This document shows, piece by piece, positions 57,110 through 64,000 of a stretch of DNA of 64,000 bases. Position numbers and translations under genes: made by a program. Source of the stretch: Sciurus carolinensis (Eukaryota; Chordata; Mammalia; Rodentia; Sciuridae); contig NC_062232.1 of NCBI RefSeq assembly GCF_902686445.1, forward strand, positions 77,393,440 to 77,457,439, written 5' to 3'. Each line of letters opens with the position of its first letter. The first letter of the stretch is position 1. The notes beneath the pieces were generated by a model that saw nothing but the letters and a program-made list of their open reading frames with translations, searched no databases and had not been told where the DNA came from.

Positions 57110-57850
57110 AATATTTTCTTCAGGATGTTTGAATCAATATTTATAAAAAGATATTGGGATATAATTTTCTTTTCTTGTAAGGCCTTTTTTTGATACTAGA
57201 TTAATACTGGCTTCAAATGATATAGGAAGTATTTCCTCTGCTCCAATCTATTGAATAAGGTCATAGAGAATTGGTATAATTTCTTTCTTAAATGTTTTGT
57301 AGAATTGCACTTCAGAATGTATTGGTTTAATTTCTTCTATGGACATAGGTCTATTGAGGTTATTTCTTTTGTATGATTTTTGGCAGATTGTTTCTTTTAA
57401 GGAATTGGTCCATTTCATTCAGGTTATCAAATCTGTGGATATAGACATATTCATACTATCTTTGAATATATTTTTAATATACATGGGATTTACAGTGATG
57501 TCCTGTCTTTCATTTCAGATATTAATAATTTATGCTTTGGTTTATTCTTTGTTAGGTTCCTTATAAGTTATTGATTTTATTGATTTCTTCAAACAAACAG
57601 CTTTAATTTTTGTTGTTTCTCATTTGATTACCTGTTTTTAATTTCATCTCTCTTTGTATATTTTTTTCCTGATTACATTGGACTCAATTAGTCTATTTTT
57701 CTTCTTTCCTAAGTTGAAAGCTTAGGCTATTGATTTCAGATTTTTAAAAAAATTTTAATATATGTATATACACATATGTGTATATATATATATGTATATA
57801 TTTAATGATACAAATTTCCTTTCAAACATTGCTTTAGCTATATCCTACAA
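57110..57850 (-). mobile_element. Old antisense L1 ORF2 fragment
   Basis: TTATAAAAAGATATTGGGAT, then TTAAATGTTTTGTAGAATT and a TTATTGATTTTATTGATTTC stretch follow the RT half of L1 in antisense. It abuts the sense L1 at about 57105. A TA/TG-rich stretch is at 57760-57802. Confidence 0.7.
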
Positions 57851-57864
57851 ATTTTGATAAGTTG

Positions 57865-58105
57865 TCTTAGTTAATTTTCTGCTTCTGTAATAGAATATAA
57901 CACAGAGTGGGTAAATTATAAACAAATAAGTTTATTTACCTTGTGATTCTGGAGACTACGAGGTCCAACAGCATGGTGCCTACATCTGGTAAGGACTTTC
58001 TTGCCATATCACAAATGGTGGAATGGCATGAAAGCACATGTGTGAGAGACAGAAAATAAGGCCAAATTCATTCCATTACCAGAACCTACCCCCATAATAA
58101 TGAAT
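57865..58105 (-). mobile_element. MaLR LTR fragment, antisense
   Basis: TTAGTTAATTTTCTGCTTCT, AATAAGTTTATTTACCTTGT and TTCTGGAGACTACGAGGTCC are the antisense order of a MaLR LTR. It is cut off by the L1 that begins at about 58130. Confidence 0.7.
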
Positions 58106-58439
58106 TCATTCTTTTTCTCTTATTTCTAATTTAATTTTTTACAGAATGCACTTTGATTCATTGTACACCATTGGGGTACATCTTTTCATTTCTATGGTTG
58201 TACATGATGTAGATTCATACCATTCGTGTAATCATACATGTACATAGGGTAATGAGGTCTGTCTCATTCCACCATTTTTATACTTCCTCCCTCTCATTTC
58301 CTTCTACATAATCTAAAGTTCCTCCATTCTACTCTCACCCCCCACACCCCCAACCTCATTATATATCATCTTCCACTTATCAGGGAAAACATTCTGTCTT
58401 TGGTTTTGAAGATTGACTTATTTCACTTAGCATGATATT

Positions 58440-61400
58440 TTCCAATTCCATCCATTTATTTGCAAATGCCATAATATTATTCTTCTTTATGGCTGAATAA
58501 TATTCCATTGTGTGTATAATACCACAGTTTCTTTACCCATTCATTTGTTGAAGGGCATCTACATTGGTCCCACAATCTAGCTATTATGAATTGAGTTGCC
58601 ATAAATATTGGTGTGGCTGTGTTACTGTAGTTTGCTGATTTTAAGTCATTTGGGTATAAACCGAGGAGTGGGATAACTGGGTCAAAATGTGGGTCCATTC
58701 CATGTTTTCTTAGGATTCTCCATACTGCTTTCCAGAGTGACTGCACCAATTTGCAACTCCACTAGCAATGTAAAAGTGTGCCTTTTTCCCCACATCCATG
58801 CCAACATCTATTATTGTTTATGTTCTTGATAATAGTCATTCTACTTGGAGTAAGATGAAATCTTAGAGCTGTTTTAATTTGCATTTCTCTAATTACTAGA
58901 GATGTTGAACTGTTTTTCATATATTTATTACTCACCTGTATGTCTTCTTCTGTAAAGTGTCCAGTTCCTTGGCCCATTTATTGATTGGGTTCTTTGTATT
59001 TTTGGTGTAAAGTTTTGTAAGTTCTTTATAAATTTTGGAGATAAGTGGTCTATGTGAAGTGCGTGTGGAAAAGACTTTCTCCCATTCTGTAGGCTCTCTT
59101 TCCACATTATTGATTGTATCCTTTGCTGAGAAAAAGCTTTTTAGTTTGAATTCTTCCCATTTATTGACTCTTGCTTTGATTTCTTGTGCTTTGGGAGTCT
59201 CGTTAAGGAAGTCTGATCCTAAGCCAACATGATGAAGATTTGGGCCTACTTTGTCTTCTATTTGGTGCAGGGTCTCTGGTCTAATTCCTAAGTCCTTGAT
59301 TCATTTTGAGTTGAATTTTGTGCAGGGTGAGAGATAGAGGTTTAATTTCATTTTACTGCATATGGATTTCCAGTTTTGCCAGCACCATTTATTAAACAGG
59401 CTATCTTTTCTCCATTGTATGGTTTTGGCTTCTTTGTCTAGTATGATGTAACTGCATTTATGTGGGTTCGTCTCTGTGTCTTCTATTCTGTACCATTGGT
59501 CTACCTCTCTATTTTGGTGCTAATACCATGCCGTTTTTGTTACTATTGCTCTGTAGTATAGTTTAATGTCTGGTATTGTGATACCTCCTGTTTCACTTTT
59601 TCTACTCAGGATTGTTTTGGCTATTTGAGGTCTCTTGTTCTTCCAGATGAAGTTCATGATTGCTTTCTCTATTTCTATGAGGAATGTCATTTGGATTTTA
59701 ATTGGAATTGCATCGAAACTGTATAGCACCATTGGTAGTTTGGCCATTTTGACAATATTAATTCTGCCTATCCAAGAATATGGGAGATCTTTCCATCTTC
59801 TAAGGTTTTCTTCAATTTCTTTAGTGTTCTGTAGTTTTCATTGTAGAGGACTTTCACCTCTTTTGTTAGATTGACTCCCAAATAATTTTTTTGAGGCTAC
59901 TGTGAATGGAGTGGTTTTCCCAATTTCTCTTTCAGAGGATACATCACTTATGAGTAGAAATGCATTAGATTTACGTGTATTGATTTTATATCTTGCCATT
60001 CTGCTGAATTCATTTATTAGTTCTAGAAGTGCTAGTGGAATTTTTTGAATCCCGTTAACATAGAATCATGCCATCAGCAAATAGTGACAACTTTAGTTCT
60101 TCTTTTCCTAGTCATATCCCTTTAATTTATTTGGTTTGTCCAATTACTCTGGCTAGTGCTTCAAGGACCATGTTGAATACAAGGGGTGAAAGAGGACATC
60201 CCTCTCTTGTTCCAGTTTTTGGAGGAAATGCTTTCAGTTTTTCTCCATTAAGAATTATGTTGGCTGTGGGCTTACCATAAATAGCCTTCACAATGTTGAG
60301 GTACATTCCTACTATCCCTATTTTTTCTAGTGTTTTAAGCATGAAGGGGTGCTCTATTTGATCAAATGCTTTCTCAGCATCTATAAAAATAGTCATATAA
60401 TTCTGAAATTTATGTCTATTGATGTGGTGAATTATGTTTATTGATTTCCAGATGTTGAACCAACCTTGCATCCCTGGGATGATATCCACTTGATCATGGG
60501 GCTTTATCTTTTTAATATGCTTTTGTATGCAATTTGTCAGTATTGTGTTAAGGATTTTTGCGTCTAAGTTCACGAGGGATATTGGTCTAATGTTTTCTTT
60601 CCTTGATGAGTCTTGTCTGGTTTTGGTACCAGAGTGATACTAGCTTCATACAATGTGTTTGGAAGGGTTCCCTCCTTTTCTATTTCCTGAAATACTCTTG
60701 GGAGAATTGGTATTAGTTCTTTAAAAGTCTTGTAGAATTCAGCTGAGAATTCATCTGATCCTGGACTCTTCTTTGTTGGTAGACTTTTGATGGCTTCTTC
60801 TATTTTGGTGCTTGAAATTGATCTTTTTTAATTATGTTTATTGTGTACGTCTTCCTGATTCAGTTTGGGAGGATCATATGTCTCTAAAAATTTGTCAATG
60901 TCTTTGATATTTTCTATTTTGTTGGAGTATAGATTTTCAAAGTAGCTTCTAATTATGTTATGTATTTCAGTGGTGCCTGTTCTGATCTTTCCTTTTTCAT
61001 CACAAATTCTTGTATTTTGAGTTTTCTCTGTTCTTCTCTTCATCAGTGTGGCTGTGGGTTTATCAATTTTGTTTACTTTTTCAAAGAACCAACTTTTTGT
61101 TTTGCCAATTTTTTGAATTGTTTCTCTTGTTTCAATTTCATTGATTTCAGCTCTGATTTTAATTATTTCCTGTCTTCTGCTATTTTTGGTGTTGATCTGT
61201 TCTTCTTTTTCTAGGGCTTTGAGATGTAATGTTAGGTCATTTAGTTGTTGACTTTTTATTTTTTTAATGTATGAGCTCAATGCAATGAACTTTCCTCTTA
61301 GTACTGCTTTCAGAGTGTCCCAGAGATTTTTATACGTTGTGTCATTGTTCTCGTTTACCTCTAAGAATTTTTTTTATTTCCTCCCTGATGTCTTCTGTTA

Positions 61401-62755
61401 TTATTGCATCACTCAATAGCATATGATTTAGTCTCCAGATGTAGGAGTAGTTTTTGTTTTTTATTTTATCATTGATTTCTAATTGCATTCCATAATGTAC
61501 TGATAGAATACAAGGTACTGTCTATTTTTTCTGTACTGTCTATGGCTTTAAGGTACAGTCTATGGCTTCTTTGTGGCATAGCAAATGGTCTATTTTGGAG
61601 AAGGATCCATTAGCTGCTGAGAAGAAAGTATATTCACTTGATGATGGATGAAATACTCTGCAAATGTCCATTAAGTCTGTATCATTGATAGTATTAATTA
61701 GTTCTATAGTTTCTTTATTCAGTTTTTGTTTAGAGGTTCTATCCAGTTGTGAGAGCAGTGTGTTAAAGTCCCCCACTATTACTGTGTTTTGGTCTATTTG
61801 ATTCTTAAAATTGAGAAGAGATTGTTTGATATACAGAGATGTTCCAATGTTTGGGGCATAGATGCTTATGATTGTTATGTCTTGCTGATTTATGCTTCCC
61901 TTAAGCAGTATGAAATGTCCTTCTTTATCCCTTCTGACTAACTTAGGTTTGAAGTCCACTTTATCTGATATGAGGATGGAGACCCCTATTTTTTTTATTA
62001 TTATTATTTTTATTCAACTTTTAATTATTTACAGACTGCATTTTGATTCATTGTACACAAATGGGTTACATCATTTCGTTTCTATGGTTGTACACAATGT
62101 AGATTCATACCATTAATGTAATCATACATGTGCATAGGGTAATGATGTCTGTCTCATTCCACCATTTTTCATTCCCCCCTCCCTCTCATTTCCTTCTACA
62201 TATTCTAAAGTTCCCCCATTATTCTCTCATTCCCCACCTCCCACCCCCATTATATATCATTCTCCACTTATGAGTGAATACATTCAACCTTTGGTTTTTT
62301 GGGCTTGGCTTATTTCACTTAGCATGATATTCTCCAATTCCATCCATTTATTTGCAAATGCCATAATATTATTCTTTTTGACTAAATACTATTCCATTGT
62401 GTATATATACCAGAGTTTCTTTATCCATTCATCTGTTGAAGGGCATCTAGGTTGGTTCCACAATCTAGCTATTGTGAACTGAGCTGCTATAAACATTGAT
62501 GTGGCTGTGTTACTGTAGTTTGCTGATTTTAGAGACCCCTGCTTTTTTACTGGGTCCATGTGCATGGTATGTTTTTCCCCATTCTTTCACCTTTAGTCTG
62601 TGAATGTCTTTTTCTATGAGATGAGTCTCTTGAAGGCAGCAAATTGTTGTGTCTTACTTTTTAATCCAATCTGCCAGTCTATGTCTTTTGATTATTGAGT
62701 TTAGGCCATTAACATTCAGGGTTATTATTGTGATATGATTTGTATCTAGTCATTT
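58440..62755 (-). pseudogene. L1 ORF2 pseudogene, antisense
   Basis: Readable pieces on the minus strand: endonuclease 61959-61540, with G-D-F-N (catalytic Asp and Asn retained), N-I-G-T and I-D-H-L-L-C. The finger/RT pieces are at 61280-60828 and 60573-60127 (I-D-A-E-K-A-F-D). The F-A-D-D region is near 60095, where the complement reads as a broken frame. The thumb is at 59747-59520 and the C-terminal Cys motif (C-W-H-G-C-G) near 58790. Multiple frameshifts and stops, plus the nested insertion, abolish function. Confidence 0.88.
61988..62531 (-). mobile_element. 544-bp truncated L1 nested in L1 ORF2
   Basis: A T-rich tail (ATTTTTTTTATTATTATTA) starts at 61988. The 3' UTR and the last ORF2 codons follow, ending at TGCTGATTTTA. 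The target duplication GAGACCCCT is at 61979-61987 and 62532-62540. Same orientation as its host L1. Confidence 0.95.
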
Positions 62756-62829
62756 TGGCTTATTTTTGGTTTTTAACTTGACTTGGTTTCTCCTTTGATT
62801 GGCTTTTCCTTTAGGGTAGTTTGCTGACT

Positions 62830-63826
62830 TGTATTGTTTTTCACTTCCTCCTCAGGAAATATTTTGCTGAGAATGTTCTATAGTGCAGGTTTTCTAGTTG
62901 TAAATTCTTTTAACTTTTGTTTACCATGGAAGGATTTTATTTCGTCTTCAAATCTGAAGGTTAGTTTTGCTGGGTATAGAATTCTTTATTGGCATCCATG
63001 TTCTTTCAGAGCTTGAAATATATTGTTGCAGGCCCTTCTTGCTTTTGGGATCTGGGCTGAGAAATCTGCTGATATCCATATTGGTTTTTCCTTATATGTA
63101 GTCTGAGCCTTTTCTCTTGCAGTCTTTAGAATAGTATCTTTATTTTGTATGTGAGGTATTTTCATTATAATATGCCTTGGTGTGGATCTGTTGCAATTTT
63201 GTGCACCTGGTGCTCTGTAAGCTTCTTGTATTTGATTTTCCATCTCATTTTTCAGGTTTGGGAAATTTTCTGATATTATTTCATTGAACAGTTTGTTCAA
63301 TCCTTTGGTTTGTATCTCTGTGCCTTCTTCAATCCCAATAATTCTTTAGTTTGGTCTTTTCGTGATGTCCCATAATTCTTGGAGGTTTCATTCATGATTT
63401 CTTACCATCTTCTCAGTTTGTTCAACTTTATTTTCAAGATTAAATATTTTGTCTTCATTCTCTGAGGTTCTGTCTTCCAAGAGATCTCTTCTGTTCGTGA
63501 TGCTTTCTATTGAGTGTTTAATTTGGTTTATTGTTTCTTTCATTCCAAGTATTCCTGTTTGGGTTTTTTTTCAGAATCTCTCTTTATTGAAGTGCTCTTT
63601 TGCTTCCTACATTTGTTCTTTTAACTATTTATTGGAGTGATCATGCATTTCCTGCATTTGCTCTCTTATCTCATCTTTTGCTTCATGGATCATTTTAATT
63701 ATGCAATTTTAAACTCTCTTTTTCTGTCATTTCTACTGCCATGCTGACTTTGGATTCTATCAAAAAAGCATCTTGGTTAAGCATCTTGGTTTGTTAGGGA
63801 CAGTTTCTTTCCCTGTTTTTTCATAT
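62830..63826 (-). pseudogene. L1 ORF1 pseudogene, antisense
   Basis: Minus-strand pieces include 63300-62986 (F-N-E-I-I-S-E-N-F-P-N-L-K-N-E and S-A-D-F-S-A-Q) and the coiled coil near 63640-63680. The start codon region is near 63824 (complement of TTTTTTCATATTG). Frameshifts are frequent. A 14-bp tandem duplication (AAGCATCTTGGTT, 63766-63792) lies near the N-terminus. Confidence 0.8.
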
Positions 63827-64000
63827 TGTTTCTGTATATTCCCCTCTAGCAGTGAAGATCTGAAGTTGAGGTTTTTCCCCTTCAGGCTTATTGTGACCCT
63901 GCAGTTTTCCAGTACTTCACTTTTGAGGGGGAGATCAATATTAGCAGCACACAATGCAAACAATATGCAGCCCTGAACCAGATAGCCCCCATAAAGACTA

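Larger units (their letters stand above)
58130..64000 (-). mobile_element. Near full-length antisense L1, running off the window
   Basis: Read on the minus strand: 5' UTR (64000-63830, incomplete), ORF1 (about 63825-62830), ORF2 (about 62755-58440) and 3' UTR to about 58135. ORF2 is interrupted by the nested L1 at 61988-62531. It is close in sequence to the 20.5-kb L1 in coding parts, but its 5' UTR matches the 14.5-kb copy instead. Confidence 0.92.

Overview
The window is repeat-dense mammalian nuclear DNA. It most likely comes from a squirrel-family (sciurid) rodent. The best clue is a series of dimeric SINEs in which a 7SL/B1-like left half is joined to a tRNA-Ala-derived ID right half (B1-dID type, known from squirrels and dormice). 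These occur beside monomeric ID SINEs, several related L1 copies, MaLR-type LTRs and ancient MIR/MER5 fragments. I see no convincing host protein-coding exon, functional tRNA/rRNA gene or CRISPR array. Almost every sizeable open frame belongs to a retroelement.

Layout. 1-9.4 kb: mostly unrecognised AT-rich DNA with an ID SINE, a MIR, a MER5A-like fragment, an AT-rich palindrome, a 454-bp solo LTR and sense L1 3' ends. 9.5-15.9 kb: a decayed, near full-length antisense L1 with a long GC-richer 5' UTR. 15.95-16.46 kb: an ERV LTR-like block. 16.9-26.8 kb: the centrepiece, an IAP-like (class II, betaretroviral) provirus with 318-bp LTRs, a 6-bp target duplication and a tRNA-Phe primer binding site. 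Its gag is almost gone, dUTPase/protease and polymerase are remnants, and a 370-codon open frame joins the integrase N-terminus to an envelope transmembrane subunit. Just after the env stop lies a duplicated motif that matches the constitutive transport element (CTE) of Mason-Pfizer monkey virus type. A 6-kb sense L1, nearly complete but broken by frameshifts, sits between the CTE and the 3' LTR with its own 11-bp target duplication.

27-52 kb: older L1 fragments (mostly antisense), MaLR-like LTRs, ID and B1-dID SINEs, MIRs, a GC-rich degenerate tandem block near 49.7-50.1 kb and long unrecognised AT-rich stretches. 52-57 kb: an old sense L1 with nested SINEs and a 3'-UTR-only L1 insertion. 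57-64 kb: an old antisense L1 piece, a MaLR LTR, then a near full-length antisense L1 that runs off the window end and is itself interrupted by a 544-bp L1 with a 9-bp target duplication.

Order of events that can be read directly: provirus insertion, then L1 insertion into it. The most noteworthy signal is the CTE-like RNA element, whose two half-sites are identical in their protein-contact motifs while the stem between them has changed in sequence yet still pairs.
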